Positions 55,744 to 64,000 of a stretch of 64,000 nt of DNA are shown piece by piece. The position numbers and the translations under genes are program-made. The notes beneath the pieces were generated by a model. That model saw nothing but the letters and a program-made list of their open reading frames with translations. It was not told where the DNA came from and made no database searches. Source of the DNA: Affinundibacterium macrobrachii. Lineage in GTDB: Bacteria; Pseudomonadota; Gammaproteobacteria; Burkholderiales; Burkholderiaceae_D. The stretch covers positions 620,001 to 684,000 of the forward strand of contig NZ_BMYT01000003.1 of assembly GCF_014652415.1 (NCBI RefSeq), read 5' to 3'. Within the stretch, counting starts at the first letter, position 1. The number at the start of each line of letters is the position of its first letter.

Positions 55744-56832
55744 ATGTTTAGCTTTTTTAGAAAAAAAACACCTGAAGTCGTTGCAACTCCAGCTGCCTCA
55801 GAAACCCCAAATACCCCAATTACCTCACATCAGAGCGGCCAGATCGAGTCCGCTACTGCGACAGCTCAAATTGAAGTTCAAGCCGAAGCTCCAGTTGAAA
55901 CAAAAGCAGAAGACAAACCAGAAAGCACGCCTGCCAAACTCTCTTGGATTGCGCGCCTAAAACAAGGTTTAGCCAAAACGTCATCCAGTTTAACCACGCT
56001 ATTTGTTGGCGCTAAGATTGACGATGATTTGTATGACGAATTAGAAGCTGCTTTACTCACTGCGGATGCAGGTGTAGAAGCAACCATGTATCTACTCGAC
56101 AATTTAAAACGCAAAGTCAAAGAAGAAAAATTAACTGAAGCTGAGCAAGTCAAAGCTGCACTGAAAGTTTTGTTACTCGACCTACTCAAACCTTTGCAAA
56201 AACCTTTTGAACTAGGTCGTTATCAGCCTTTGGTCATGATGATCGCTGGTGTGAATGGCGCAGGGAAAACCACCACCATAGGCAAACTCGCCAAACACAT
56301 GCATGCACATAATCAATCGGTGGTCTTGGCGGCGGGTGATACTTTCCGCGCCGCCGCTCGCGAACAGTTAATGGTCTGGGGTGAACGCAATAATATTACG
56401 GTGATTGCACAAGAGTCTGGCGATCCAGCAGCAGTTGCATTCGACGCTGTTGCTTCTGCGAAGGCACGCGGCACCAACGTCGCTATGGTTGATACCGCTG
56501 GTCGACTACCAACCCAATTACACTTGATGGAAGAACTCAAAAAAATCAAACGTGTGATTGGCAAAGGTATGGATGGTGCACCACAAGAAGTCGTCTTGGT
56601 GATTGATGGTAACACTGGCCAAAATGCACTAACTCAAGTTAAAGCATTCGACGACGCCTTGCAATTAACAGGTCTAATCATCACCAAGCTCGATGGTACA
56701 GCCAAAGGCGGCGTGCTAGCTGCGATTGCAAAAACCCGCCCTATTCCTGTGTACTTTATTGGCGTCGGCGAACAAATTGAAGATTTACAAGCCTTCAACG
56801 CACAAGAATTTGTTGACGCGCTATTACAGTAA
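55744..56832 (+). CDS. ftsY: FtsY, signal recognition particle receptor
   Basis: A 362-residue GTPase that docks SRP-bound ribosomes to the membrane. I use the ATG at 55744 (MFSFFRKKTPE); the frame is open back to a TTG at 55702. An acidic and low-complexity A domain (residues 10-75) is followed by the N domain ('ARLKQGLAKTSSSLTTLF') and the G domain with G1 'GVNGAGKTTTIGKLAKH' near residue 170, 'DTAGRLPTQLHLMEELKK' and 'TKLDGTAKGG'. It leads the ftsY-ftsE-ftsX cluster, 33 bases before ftsE. Confidence 0.96.
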   Translation: MFSFFRKKTPEVVATPAASETPNTPITSHQSGQIESATATAQIEVQAEAPVETKAEDKPESTPAKLSWIARLKQGLAKTSSSLTTLFVGAKIDDDLYDELEAALLTADAGVEATMYLLDNLKRKVKEEKLTEAEQVKAALKVLLLDLLKPLQKPFELGRYQPLVMMIAGVNGAGKTTTIGKLAKHMHAHNQSVVLAAGDTFRAAAREQLMVWGERNNITVIAQESGDPAAVAFDAVASAKARGTNVAMVDTAGRLPTQLHLMEELKKIKRVIGKGMDGAPQEVVLVIDGNTGQNALTQVKAFDDALQLTGLIITKLDGTAKGGVLAAIAKTRPIPVYFIGVGEQIEDLQAFNAQEFVDALLQ

Positions 56833-56865
56833 TACCGCCAAAAATACGACGAAGGAAAGTTCACG

Positions 56866-57552
56866 ATGATTGAATTCCAACATGTCAGTAAAGCCTTTGG
56901 CAACGACATCTATGCCCTAAGAGACGTATCCTTAACTATCGGTGATGGCGAACTAGTTTTCTTAGCGGGACCATCCGGTGCTGGCAAATCAACGCTATTG
57001 CGCATGATCGCTGGTTTAGAAAAACCTAGCAGCGGCACGGTGTTAATGAATGGTCAAAATTTGGGTCAATTAAAAGCTAGCAGCCTGCCTTATTTACGTC
57101 GTAAATTAGGACTGATTTTACAGGGACAAGGTTTGCTATTAGATCGCAGTGTTTTAGCCAATGTGATGTTGCCGATGATAGTGGTCGGTGAGTCAACGAC
57201 AGAGGCGGAAACACGTGCGCGCGCGGCATTAGATCGCCTGAATATTCTCGATAAAGCACATGCATCTCCTCTCGCTTTGTCTGGCGGTGAGCAACAACGC
57301 GTCGCAATTGCGCGCGCGATCGTCAATCGTCCCAAAATCATTTTGGCCGATGAGCCAACCGCTTATTTAGATCGTGATAATGCCATCATCGTAATCAATG
57401 CCTTAAAGGCATTTCAACGCTCGGGCGTGACTTGTATTATTTCTAGCCACGATGAACAGTTTTTAGAGCAAGCGAATCGCGTCATTTATTTAAGCAAGGG
57501 CGAAGTTACCGACTCTTGGACTTCCGCAGTTGAGTCAGTTGTTGCCGCTTAA
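56866..57552 (+). CDS. ftsE: FtsE, cell division ABC ATPase
   Basis: A 228-residue ATPase that works with FtsX to activate cell-wall hydrolases at the division site. Walker A is 'AGPSGAGKSTLLRMIAGLE' near residue 37, the signature is 'LALSGGEQQRVAIARAI' near 138, Walker B is 'IILADEPTAYLD', and the switch region is 'ISSHDEQFLEQAN'. GGAAAG precedes the ATG. It lies 27 bases before ftsX and is clearly co-transcribed with it. Confidence 0.96.
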   Translation: MIEFQHVSKAFGNDIYALRDVSLTIGDGELVFLAGPSGAGKSTLLRMIAGLEKPSSGTVLMNGQNLGQLKASSLPYLRRKLGLILQGQGLLLDRSVLANVMLPMIVVGESTTEAETRARAALDRLNILDKAHASPLALSGGEQQRVAIARAIVNRPKIILADEPTAYLDRDNAIIVINALKAFQRSGVTCIISSHDEQFLEQANRVIYLSKGEVTDSWTSAVESVVAA

Positions 57553-57579
57553 GTCAGACTTCAAGGATACATATTCACT

Positions 57580-58497
57580 ATGACCAATTGGTTCCGTCAA
57601 CATGCCTATGCCATGCGCAGCGCACTCACGCATTTACGCGCCGCGCCGGGTAATTTTTTATTCAATGTATTGGTGATCGCCATTGCCTTGTCTTTACCGA
57701 TCGCTGGCTTAACTGTGTTAGAAAATATTCGTCCAGTCGCATCGCAGCTATCAATCGAGCCCGAAGTCAGTATTTTTCTGAAACCAGAATTAGCAAGTGC
57801 TGATGCCGCAGCATTGCAAGCGCCGATCAAAAAAACTTTAAAAGATTTACAAATCACGGCAAAGTTACGCTTTGTGCCGAAAGACAAAGCCTTGGCCGCA
57901 ATGGAAGGTACAAATAATCTTGCCGAAGTTCTGGCCACCTTGGGCGGTAATCCACTGCCGGATGCGTTTGTCCTGTCTTTATCCAGTGCAGATAGCGCTA
58001 AAGTTGAACAATTGACCAGCGCCTTACAAGGTCTCGATCACGTCGATGTGGTGCAAGTCGATTCAGCTTGGGTCAAGCGCTTAGCGGCACTTTTACAGGT
58101 CTTGCAAATGGCTTTGCTGTTTTTAGCGGGTACTTTGGCTGTGGTTGTTATCGTCGTGATTTTTAATGCGACACGTCTGCAAGTCATCTCACATCAAGCT
58201 GAAATCAGCGTCAGCCGCATGTTAGGGGCGACTAATGGTTTTATTCATAAACCGTATTACTACACCGGTGCAATGTTAGGTGTGCTCGCTGGTTGTTTGG
58301 CCTTGGGCTTGGTTGCACTTTCATTGCAACCCTTAAATCAAGCGATTGCTGAATTTGCTAAATTATATGCATCAGAATTTCATTTAAGCCCACTCGGCCT
58401 TCTGCCTAGTCTAGGCTTAATTTTGATCAGCAAACTACTTGGTTTGTGTGGAGCCTATCTTTCTGTGCGTCGTCAACTGTCTAAAATTCCGGCTTAA
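57580..58497 (+). CDS. ftsX: FtsX, cell division membrane protein
   Basis: A 305-residue membrane partner of FtsE with four membrane segments: one near residues 25-45 ('NFLFNVLVIAIALSLPIAGL'), then the periplasmic domain with 'PEVSIFLKPELASADAAALQ' and 'LRFVPKDKALAAMEG', and three in the C-terminal half ('LAALLQVLQMALLFLAGTLA' and following). The usual length and layout. The end of the ftsYEX transcript is not marked by a strong terminator. Confidence 0.95.
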   Translation: MTNWFRQHAYAMRSALTHLRAAPGNFLFNVLVIAIALSLPIAGLTVLENIRPVASQLSIEPEVSIFLKPELASADAAALQAPIKKTLKDLQITAKLRFVPKDKALAAMEGTNNLAEVLATLGGNPLPDAFVLSLSSADSAKVEQLTSALQGLDHVDVVQVDSAWVKRLAALLQVLQMALLFLAGTLAVVVIVVIFNATRLQVISHQAEISVSRMLGATNGFIHKPYYYTGAMLGVLAGCLALGLVALSLQPLNQAIAEFAKLYASEFHLSPLGLLPSLGLILISKLLGLCGAYLSVRRQLSKIPA

Positions 58498-58633
58498 AGC
58501 ACTCAGCCCATAATGCAGCAATGCAATTTTTTGATGAAATTTCAGTCTTAGCCATCAATCTGCTGCCGTAATTTCCACCGAAATTAATTTTTTTACAGCA
58601 AAACCCTTGAATTTTGAGAAAACAAACAGATTA

Positions 58634-58660
58634 TTAGCACTCATCCCAATTGAGTGCTAA
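58634..58660 (+). promoter_or_regulatory. CIRCE operator (HrcA-binding site) before rpoH
   Basis: TTAGCACTC (58634-58642), nine bases, GAGTGCTAA (58652-58660): a perfect match to the CIRCE consensus. It lies 77 bases before the rpoH start. A possible -35 element TTGAAT lies at 58607-58612. It implies HrcA repression of the heat-shock sigma factor gene. Confidence 0.92.
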
Positions 58661-58737
58661 TATTAGAACTTGAAGGTGCCAGAAAAATTTTTGGTACGGC
58701 TCTAAAGATACAATCTGATTTGATATCAGGAGGAAAC

Positions 58738-59637
58738 ATGACACAAACATCAGCACAAGGCATTTTGCGTTCTTCGGATAGCACCGCTTTAGCACTGGGG
58801 TTTACCGGTACATTGGGCAATATTGATGCCTATATCTCTGCGGTCAATCGTTTACCTATGTTGACGCAAGAAGAAGAAACCAATCTTGCTACTAAATTAA
58901 AATTACATAACGACTTAAATGCTGCGCAACAATTAGTTATGTCGCATTTACGTCTGGTCGTCTCCATTGCGCGCGGCTATTTAGGTTATGGTTTGCCACA
59001 TGCGGACTTAATCCAAGAAGGCAATATTGGCCTAATGAAAGCGGTTAAACGCTTCGATCCAGATCAAGGCGTGCGTTTGGTCTCTTACGCGATGCATTGG
59101 ATTAAGGCTGAAATGCATGAATACATTTTGAAGAACTGGCGCTTAGTGAAAGTAGCAACAACAAAAGCGCAGCGTAAATTGTTCTTCAATCTGCGTTCAA
59201 ATAAAGAAGGCTTGGATTCTATGACGCCTTCTCAAATCGATCATTTAGCGAGCAAACTCGATGTCAAACGTGAAGACGTCATTGAGATGGAAATGCGTCT
59301 ATCAGGTCGCGATGTTGCACTCGATGGCTCTAGCGATGATGAAGACGAAAAATTTGCGCCAATCGCGTATTTAAAAACCGACGCTGGTGAGCCAAGCAAT
59401 GTGATCGAAGCACAACAATATGATCGCTTACAAGGTGAAGGCTTAGAGACTGCATTAGCGAAACTTGATCCACGTTCACGTCGCATCATCGAATCGCGTT
59501 GGTTGCAAAATGATGATGGCTCAGGCGCAACTCTGCATGAATTAGCGGATGAATATGGCGTTTCTGCTGAACGCATTCGCCAAATCGAAACTGCGGCATT
59601 AAAGAAGATGAAAACTGCCCTCAGCGATTACACTTAA
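58738..59637 (+). CDS. rpoH: RpoH, heat-shock sigma factor (sigma-32)
   Basis: A 299-residue sigma factor started at the ATG at 58738, with an excellent AGGAGGA ribosome-binding site. Region 2 ('LIQEGNIGLMKAVKRFDPDQ', 'RLVSYAMHWIKAEMHEYILK') and region 4 ('LDPRSRRIIESRWLQNDDG', 'LHELADEYGVSAERIRQIET') are complete. The RpoH box is visible as 'QRKLFFNLRSNKEG' near residue 142. The CIRCE operator just upstream predicts control by HrcA in addition to the usual RNA thermosensor and chaperone feedback. Confidence 0.96.
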   Translation: MTQTSAQGILRSSDSTALALGFTGTLGNIDAYISAVNRLPMLTQEEETNLATKLKLHNDLNAAQQLVMSHLRLVVSIARGYLGYGLPHADLIQEGNIGLMKAVKRFDPDQGVRLVSYAMHWIKAEMHEYILKNWRLVKVATTKAQRKLFFNLRSNKEGLDSMTPSQIDHLASKLDVKREDVIEMEMRLSGRDVALDGSSDDEDEKFAPIAYLKTDAGEPSNVIEAQQYDRLQGEGLETALAKLDPRSRRIIESRWLQNDDGSGATLHELADEYGVSAERIRQIETAALKKMKTALSDYT

Positions 59638-59710
59638 GCAGTTGTCTGGCGCAAGCTGCTCAGTTTGCTCTGTTATGCTCAGTTAAATTCTTAGCTAAAT
59701 CTAATAAAAC

Positions 59711-59743
59711 AAAAGGCACTCAATTGAGTGCCTTTTGTTTTTT
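59711..59743. terminator. Bidirectional terminator between rpoH and the SCO gene
   Basis: AAAAGGCACTCAA (59711-59723) and TTGAGTGCCTTTT (59724-59736) form a perfect 26-base palindrome with T-runs to the right. It serves convergent genes. Confidence 0.85.
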
Positions 59744-59766
59744 CTGCTTCTTCAATACCAACTATT

Positions 59767-60378
59767 TTATTTCAAGAGAAGCTTCAAATCATGCACAATC
59801 GCTTCAGGCTTTTGTCCATATTGAATATACAAACGAATCCGACCTTGTGGATCAAATACATAACTCGCTGCAGTATGATCCATCGTATAACTTTCTGGCG
59901 TTTTGCCTGGGCTCTTTTGATAGAAGACTTTAAATTCTTTTGCGACTTTAGCGGTTGCTTCCGCATTGCCATAAAGCCCTAAAAAACGCTTATCAAAATT
60001 AGGAACATACGCTGCCAACAAATCTTGTGTGTCTCGCTCAGGATCTACAGTGACAAACAAAACTTGCACGCGTTCGGCCAATGGCCCCAGTTGCGTCATC
60101 ACCTTAGTCATTTCAAACATCGTTGTCGGACAAACGTCTGGACACTGGGTATAACCAAAGAAGAAGACGACAGCTTTACCTTTGAAATCAGCCAAGGTGC
60201 GCGGCTGCCCATTTTGATCAATCAATGCAAAATCTTTTGCATAAGAAAGTCCTGTCAAATCTGTATTTAAAAATTTTTCTTCCTGTTTACTGCATGCACT
60301 CAGTATCAAACCAGTCGCGAGCGCAAAACCGAAGAAGGCAATTCGACTCCAAACAGAACGTATAGAAAGAGTTTTCAT
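59767..60378 (-). CDS. SCO1/SenC family copper chaperone of cytochrome oxidase
   Basis: A 203-residue lipoprotein that delivers copper to the CuA site of cytochrome c oxidase. I use the ATG at 60378 (MKTLSIRSVWSRIAFF); the longer open frame is antisense-like. The signal ends in LILSAC. Copper ligands are seen as 'GYTQCPDVCPTTM' near residues 85-97 and His in 'TMDHTAASYVF' near 172. It lies one base after the ctaB stop, so translation is coupled. It is the last gene of the cytochrome oxidase assembly operon. Confidence 0.94.
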   Translation of the reverse strand: MKTLSIRSVWSRIAFFGFALATGLILSACSKQEEKFLNTDLTGLSYAKDFALIDQNGQPRTLADFKGKAVVFFFGYTQCPDVCPTTMFEMTKVMTQLGPLAERVQVLFVTVDPERDTQDLLAAYVPNFDKRFLGLYGNAEATAKVAKEFKVFYQKSPGKTPESYTMDHTAASYVFDPQGRIRLYIQYGQKPEAIVHDLKLLLK

Positions 60379-60379
60379 A

Positions 60380-61264
60380 TCAGAATTTAATGTAATGATC
60401 GACCAACAATGCAGCAAACAATAATGAGAGATAGACGATGGAAAACGTAAAGGTTTTACGCGCCAACACATCATCATAGTGACGATAGATACGCCACGCG
60501 TACCATAAAAACCCTATCCCCAAAATCACTGCGCTAATCAAATAAATCATGCCACTCATCTTGACCGCATACGGCAGCAAAGTAGTCGCGAATAAGGCGA
60601 TGGTATAGAGCCAAATGTGGAAACGTGTAAATTCAGGTCCATGCGTGATTGGCAGCATAGGCAAGCCAGATTTTGCATAATCATCGCGGCGATACATCGC
60701 CAGCGCCCAAAAATGCGGCGGCGTCCATACGAAAATAATCAGCACTAACAACCATGCTTGCATCGGCACTTCGTTGGCGATCGCGGCCCATCCTAAGGCT
60801 GGCGGCATCGCCCCAGATAAGCCACCGATGACAATGTTTTGCGGTGTAGCTGGCTTCAAGATAATTGTATAGATTACGGCGTAACCAACAAAGGTAACGA
60901 AAGTGAGCCACATCGTCAGTGGATTGACCAAGGCATACAATATCCACATGCCCGCACCGCCAATCAAAAACGAAAATGCCAAGATCTGTTTGGTGCTCAT
61001 CTCGCCTTGCGCACTTGGGCGACGCGCAGTGCGTGCCATACGTGCATCAATCTCGCGTTCAACCAAGCAATTCACCGCAAAAGCGGCACCTGCCAATAAC
61101 CAAATCCCAATTGTGGCGGCAAGCACGATGCGCCAGTCTGGCAAGCTAGGTGTCGCCAAGAACATGCCAATTACCGCACAAAAAACGGCCAACTGCGTTA
61201 CTCGTGGCTTAGTTAGTGCCACGTATTGAGAAAAACGATTTAACAAGGTACTTTGAGTTGTCAT
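60380..61264 (-). CDS. ctaB: Protoheme IX farnesyltransferase
   Basis: A 294-residue membrane enzyme that makes heme O from heme B for cytochrome oxidase. I chose the ATG at 61264 ([12 protein letters not shown]); a TTG at 61273 would add three residues. The prenyltransferase motifs are '[19 protein letters not shown]' near residue 68 and the second polar region '[19 protein letters not shown]' near 185-205. Seven to nine membrane segments. It is nine bases after ctaA and is translationally linked with the SCO gene. Confidence 0.95.
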   Translation of the reverse strand: MTTQSTLLNRFSQYVALTKPRVTQLAVFCAVIGMFLATPSLPDWRIVLAATIGIWLLAGAAFAVNCLVEREIDARMARTARRPSAQGEMSTKQILAFSFLIGGAGMWILYALVNPLTMWLTFVTFVGYAVIYTIILKPATPQNIVIGGLSGAMPPALGWAAIANEVPMQAWLLVLIIFVWTPPHFWALAMYRRDDYAKSGLPMLPITHGPEFTRFHIWLYTIALFATTLLPYAVKMSGMIYLISAVILGIGFLWYAWRIYRHYDDVLARKTFTFSIVYLSLLFAALLVDHYIKF

Positions 61265-61273
61265 TGGAGGCAA

Positions 61274-62338
61274 TTAGGATTCATTAGCAACACTGGAGCG
61301 AACCCGATAGTTTAACATGCTCAATAGCAGCACAAGCAGCGCCGCACCCGCATTATGCAAAACAGCGATAGCCAAAGGCCAAGAAAAGTAAATTGTCGCT
61401 ACACCTGTTATCAATTGCATCAGCAAAACCGCCAAAACACCGTTTGATAAGGTTTTGGTATCGGCATGCTTTCTACCGAGATAGGCGACATAAGCTAACA
61501 AAGCAAACACCACCCAAGCAAAGGTTCGATGTACCCAATGAATAGTAATCAATGCAGAAAATGGCAGAAAGTCACCACTTCCAGTGCGTCCCAATTCTCG
61601 CCACAATACGTAGGCATGTTCAAAATCAAGTTGCGGCACAACTTCACCATTACATAAGGGATAGTCATGGCAGGCTAAAGCCGCGTAATTGGTGCTCACC
61701 CAGCCGCCAAGTGCTACTTGCATCAATAAAACAATAAAGGCTAACGGTAATAAATTGCGGAGTTTTAAAGAGTATTTAGTAGTAGTTCGCGGCGATTCGC
61801 GCTGCCATGCCCAGACCAACAGCGACAAAATGATCAAGGCAAGAATCAAATGTATCGTCACGATAATCGGCTGCAACTTCATGGTGACTGTCCAGGCGCC
61901 GAAAGCACCTTGAATGCCGACTAAAACAAATAAGCTGGTCGCCAACCATGGCGAAAAAGGACGCGTCTTACGCTTCCACCAAGCAATCCCCATTTGCAGC
62001 ATAATCAAGAATCCAACGCTCATCGCAAGATAGCGATGTATCATCTCTACCCATGCTTTCGCAACTGTGACTGGTCCGGTGGGCAATAGGTTTTCAGCCG
62101 CTTTAATCTCACTATGTGCTTGGAAAGGATTGGCCTCTCCGTAACACCCAGGCCAATCTGGGCAACCTAAGCCAGAGTCAGTTAAACGCGTAAAAGCACC
62201 AAAAATAATGAGATCAAAGGTCAAAAACAAGGTAACTGCGATCAGCTTCTTGTATTTATTCTGTTCTTTAGAAAACAGCACCACTGCCAGCGGAATCACC
62301 GCGAACAATATTCCGATAATAGCAAGTTGAATCAGCAT
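61274..62338 (-). CDS. ctaA: Heme A synthase (COX15/CtaA)
   Basis: A 354-residue membrane enzyme that converts heme O to heme A. Eight membrane segments are visible, with the heme-ligand histidines in 'VEMIHRYLAMSVGFLIML' near residue 88-105, 'TIHLILALIILSLLV' near 160, 'ITIHWVHRTFAWVVFAL' near 265 and 'AIAVLHNAGAALLVLLL' near 325. The extracytoplasmic 'DSGLGCPDWPGCYGE' near residue 55 and 'CHDYPLCNGEV' near 220 hold the two Cys pairs. It lies 7 bases after the thioredoxin-like gene's stop. Confidence 0.95.
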   Translation of the reverse strand: MLIQLAIIGILFAVIPLAVVLFSKEQNKYKKLIAVTLFLTFDLIIFGAFTRLTDSGLGCPDWPGCYGEANPFQAHSEIKAAENLLPTGPVTVAKAWVEMIHRYLAMSVGFLIMLQMGIAWWKRKTRPFSPWLATSLFVLVGIQGAFGAWTVTMKLQPIIVTIHLILALIILSLLVWAWQRESPRTTTKYSLKLRNLLPLAFIVLLMQVALGGWVSTNYAALACHDYPLCNGEVVPQLDFEHAYVLWRELGRTGSGDFLPFSALITIHWVHRTFAWVVFALLAYVAYLGRKHADTKTLSNGVLAVLLMQLITGVATIYFSWPLAIAVLHNAGAALLVLLLSMLNYRVRSSVANES

Positions 62339-62345
62339 GTTTAGT

Positions 62346-62939
62346 TCAACCTATCGCCGAGGCTTTCAATAATTTGATCAAGTCTTTTTTGATCTTGTTG
62401 GGATCTGCATCTTTGGGATAACGCATCATCAGATTGCCCAATGGATCAACCAAATAGATATGATCTTGCAAGCTAGTGCCATTCTCTGTTGGTAGCCATT
62501 TCTCCAATTTGTTTTTATCCCCACGCAACATATGTGTGCCAGCAATACCGGGCTTTAATTGTTCCGGCACAGCCTGCGAATCGGTAATTAACCACACTCG
62601 TTCAATGCGATCCATTCCCTTCCCTTGCGCTAATCGTAATTGGCGCATTTCGAGTAATTTGCGTTGACAGGCTTCGGCACAACTCGCCTCGTCGATTTGC
62701 AGCATTAACCACTTACCTTTTAAGCTACTTAGCTCCGTAACTTTGCCATCTTGATCAATCAGGTTCAAAGACGGCATAGGATACTGACGCGGATCAATTA
62801 AGGTGCCGTAGTTATTTTTGGGACCTGGTTTAATGACGTAATAAGTAAAATAAGAGGCGATCAAAGGTGAGGCGCATACTGCCAACACTGCCAACAATTT
62901 CCAACGCCCTGCAGTTTTTTTATTTTCTATTTTTTCCAC
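62346..62939 (-). CDS. Thioredoxin-like membrane protein of the cytochrome oxidase operon
   Basis: A 197-residue protein anchored by one N-terminal membrane segment ('LLAVLAVCASPLIASYFTYY' near residues 16-35). The periplasmic domain is SCO/thioredoxin-like with a CxxxC pair in 'DEASCAEACQRKLLE' near residues 86-92 and a cis-Pro region around 'HIYLVDPLGNLMMRYP'. It starts with GTG at 62939, inside the SURF1 coding region (20-base overlap), with an AGGA sequence upstream. It probably helps copper or disulfide handling at the oxidase; known in many Burkholderiales as an unnamed assembly protein. Confidence 0.85.
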   Translation of the reverse strand: MEKIENKKTAGRWKLLAVLAVCASPLIASYFTYYVIKPGPKNNYGTLIDPRQYPMPSLNLIDQDGKVTELSSLKGKWLMLQIDEASCAEACQRKLLEMRQLRLAQGKGMDRIERVWLITDSQAVPEQLKPGIAGTHMLRGDKNKLEKWLPTENGTSLQDHIYLVDPLGNLMMRYPKDADPNKIKKDLIKLLKASAIG

Positions 62940-63639
62940 GACGAATTCCTGTAACTACAAAAAAGATAGCCGCCATCAAGGCTAAGCCATACCATTGAAA
63001 TGCATAAGCTCGATGTTTGTCTGCACCAGCCGAAGGCTTAGGCCAATCACGCACCAAACTGTCGCTCGCGTTCGAAGTCTGCTCTAACACTTTATCAAAA
63101 ATGGAAAAGCCAGTTAATTTGCTGAGCTCATCCAAAGGAAGGTGCTGGACTATACTTCCTGGCTTTAAAGTTTCAGATTTACCGAGCTGCATGGTGCGAT
63201 CTAGTTGATCTCGCACGACGCCTTCAATTTCGATAAGGCCATTATCCGTTAACAAAGGCGGTATTTTAGTCCGTTCTACTGGATTGCGTTGAAGCCAACC
63301 GCGTGCTACCAAAACGTAGCGATCACTGCCCTCAATCTTAAACGGCATGAGCACATAGAATCCGGCGACGCCGTATAGAGGACGATTATCCAAATAGAGT
63401 GGCCAATCTCTTACGAATTGACCGCGCAATTTTACTTTTTGAAATGCTTTTAACTGATCAAAATCTGCTGCCTGCACAAGCACTTTCGGAGCTTGCTGTA
63501 ACTGTGCTTGAATCAGTGTAGCAATTGCGTCTTTTTCTTCTGCTCTTCGTGTTTGCCAATTTCCCAATGAAATACCGATAGCACACACGATTGCCGTTGC
63601 AAGCAGGGGTAATATACGAATCAACTTCGACTTAAGCAT
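62920..63639 (-). CDS. SURF1 family cytochrome oxidase assembly protein
   Basis: A 239-residue inner-membrane protein that helps insert heme A into subunit I. The two membrane anchors are near residues 7-25 ('ILPLLATAIVCAIGISLGNW') and 213-230 ('FQWYGLALMAAIFFVVTGI'), with the periplasmic domain between. The SURF1 landmarks 'GNWQTRRAEEKD', 'LYLDNRPLYGVAGFYVLMPF' and 'RGWLQRNPVERTKIP' are present. It leads the minus-strand assembly operon and is divergent from the DUF2909 gene. Confidence 0.93.
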   Translation of the reverse strand: MLKSKLIRILPLLATAIVCAIGISLGNWQTRRAEEKDAIATLIQAQLQQAPKVLVQAADFDQLKAFQKVKLRGQFVRDWPLYLDNRPLYGVAGFYVLMPFKIEGSDRYVLVARGWLQRNPVERTKIPPLLTDNGLIEIEGVVRDQLDRTMQLGKSETLKPGSIVQHLPLDELSKLTGFSIFDKVLEQTSNASDSLVRDWPKPSAGADKHRAYAFQWYGLALMAAIFFVVTGIRRGKNRK

Positions 63640-63672
63640 TACAATAGCTCTTTTGCGAAAAAAGTGATTAAC

Positions 63673-63873
63673 ATGAAAATTCTGGTTGCACTCGCCTTTG
63701 TACTCATTCTATTTAGCTTAGCCTCTGCTTTAGTTTATCTCATGAAAGATAAGGGAAGGAGTAATCGAACTGTCAGAGCTTTAGCATTTCGGGTTGGCTT
63801 CTCTGTTAGCTTATTCATCTTGATTTTAATCGCCAATCACTACGGCTTAATACAACCAACAGGGATACGTTGA
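63673..63873 (+). CDS. DUF2909 twin-transmembrane protein
   Basis: A 66-residue protein with two membrane segments (residues 3-22 and 43-61) joined by a basic loop 'MKDKGRSNRTVRAL'. Proteins of this size and pattern occur next to cytochrome oxidase genes in Betaproteobacteria and are listed as twin-transmembrane or DUF2909; the function is unknown. I chose the ATG at 63673, not the GTG at 63664. It is encoded on the opposite strand from both neighbours and ends before a strong terminator. Confidence 0.85.
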   Translation: MKILVALAFVLILFSLASALVYLMKDKGRSNRTVRALAFRVGFSVSLFILILIANHYGLIQPTGIR

Positions 63874-63910
63874 TTTACCACTAAGTGACATCAAGGATGC
63901 CAACAAATGA

Positions 63911-63939
63911 GAAAAAGCCGCACTGAGTGCGGCTTTTTC
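63911..63939. terminator. Bidirectional terminator between the DUF2909 gene and cytochrome oxidase subunit III
   Basis: AAAAAGCCGCAC (63912-63923) and GTGCGGCTTTTT (63927-63938) pair around a three-base loop, with T-runs on both strands. It serves convergent genes. Confidence 0.9.
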
Positions 63940-63966
63940 TTCAACTAAATAGCTAACTTCTGGCGC

Positions 63967-64000
63967 TTACAACCAGTACACAACAACGTACAAGCCCAGC
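63967..64000 (-). CDS. ctaE: Cytochrome c oxidase subunit III, last ten residues (gene cut by the right edge)
   Basis: On the minus strand the last codons before the TAA at 63967-63969 read LGLYVVVYWL, which is the characteristic C-terminus of bacterial CoxC/CtaE (WLGLxxxVYWL). The location beside DUF2909, SURF1, ctaA, ctaB and SCO genes fits the standard betaproteobacterial order. Only ten residues are visible, so the call depends on this context. Confidence 0.75.
   Translation of the reverse strand, partial: LGLYVVVYWL

Overview
This looks like chromosomal DNA of a betaproteobacterium of the order Burkholderiales, most like Oxalobacteraceae (an Undibacterium-type genome). That rests on protein character and gene order: nasT-nrtABC-nirBD-nasA, ssb next to an MFS gene and uvrA, rsmD-coaD-ferredoxin, ftsY-ftsE-ftsX-rpoH, and SURF1-ctaA-ctaB-SCO beside the end of cytochrome oxidase subunit III. 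The genus is inference. I saw no rRNA, tRNA, CRISPR array, prophage or intact insertion sequence.

Layout. 1-9.1 kb is mixed: a cut-off unknown gene, a 1231-residue sensor kinase with a beta-propeller sensor, a DUF4256 protein, a metallo-beta-lactamase-fold lipoprotein, a GNAT acetyltransferase, a discoidin-type lipoprotein, and a decayed REP-associated (RAYT) transposase beside a truncated gene. 9.3-19.4 kb is a complete assimilatory nitrate module: a NasT-type ANTAR antiterminator, then nrtABC (nitrate uptake), nirBD (nitrite to ammonium) and nasA (nitrate to nitrite). Between nasT and nrtA lie an NtrC-like palindrome, a consensus sigma-54 promoter, an ANTAR-type hairpin with an A1/G4 hexaloop, and an intrinsic terminator. 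Together these imply double control by nitrogen limitation and nitrate.

19.5-31.7 kb holds a DUF475 membrane protein, a LysR regulator divergent from an NAD(P)-binding protein, a transglutaminase-like/TPR lipoprotein, an ornithine cyclodeaminase gene divergent from an Lrp-type regulator, a choice-of-anchor lipoprotein, an EAL phosphodiesterase and a LytS/LytR-like two-component pair. That pair is divergent from an ABC exporter (31.9-36.3 kb) whose permease is fused to an M1 aminopeptidase-like domain. 36.5-37.4 kb looks like a single acquired cassette: a PD-(D/E)XK-like gene with integron-like edges.

37.7-43.8 kb carries ssb, an MFS transporter, uvrA and pth, with REP-like repeats between. 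43.9-54 kb has a TonB-dependent receptor, a small operon (SPFH protein, 36-residue membrane protein, a two-TM protein, a ribbon-helix-helix protein), a MATE pump, ychF, an unknown secreted protein and a diguanylate cyclase. 54-59.6 kb is core: ferredoxin, coaD, rsmD, ftsY, ftsE, ftsX and rpoH, the last with a perfect CIRCE operator. 59.7-64 kb is a cytochrome oxidase assembly operon on the minus strand (SURF1, a thioredoxin-like protein, ctaA, ctaB, SCO), a DUF2909 gene, and the last codons of cytochrome oxidase subunit III at the window edge.

The most rewarding places for a second look are the nas leader, the inactivated RAYT, the REP element split by a 70-base palindromic segment, the integron-like cassette and the unannotated small gene in the SPFH operon.
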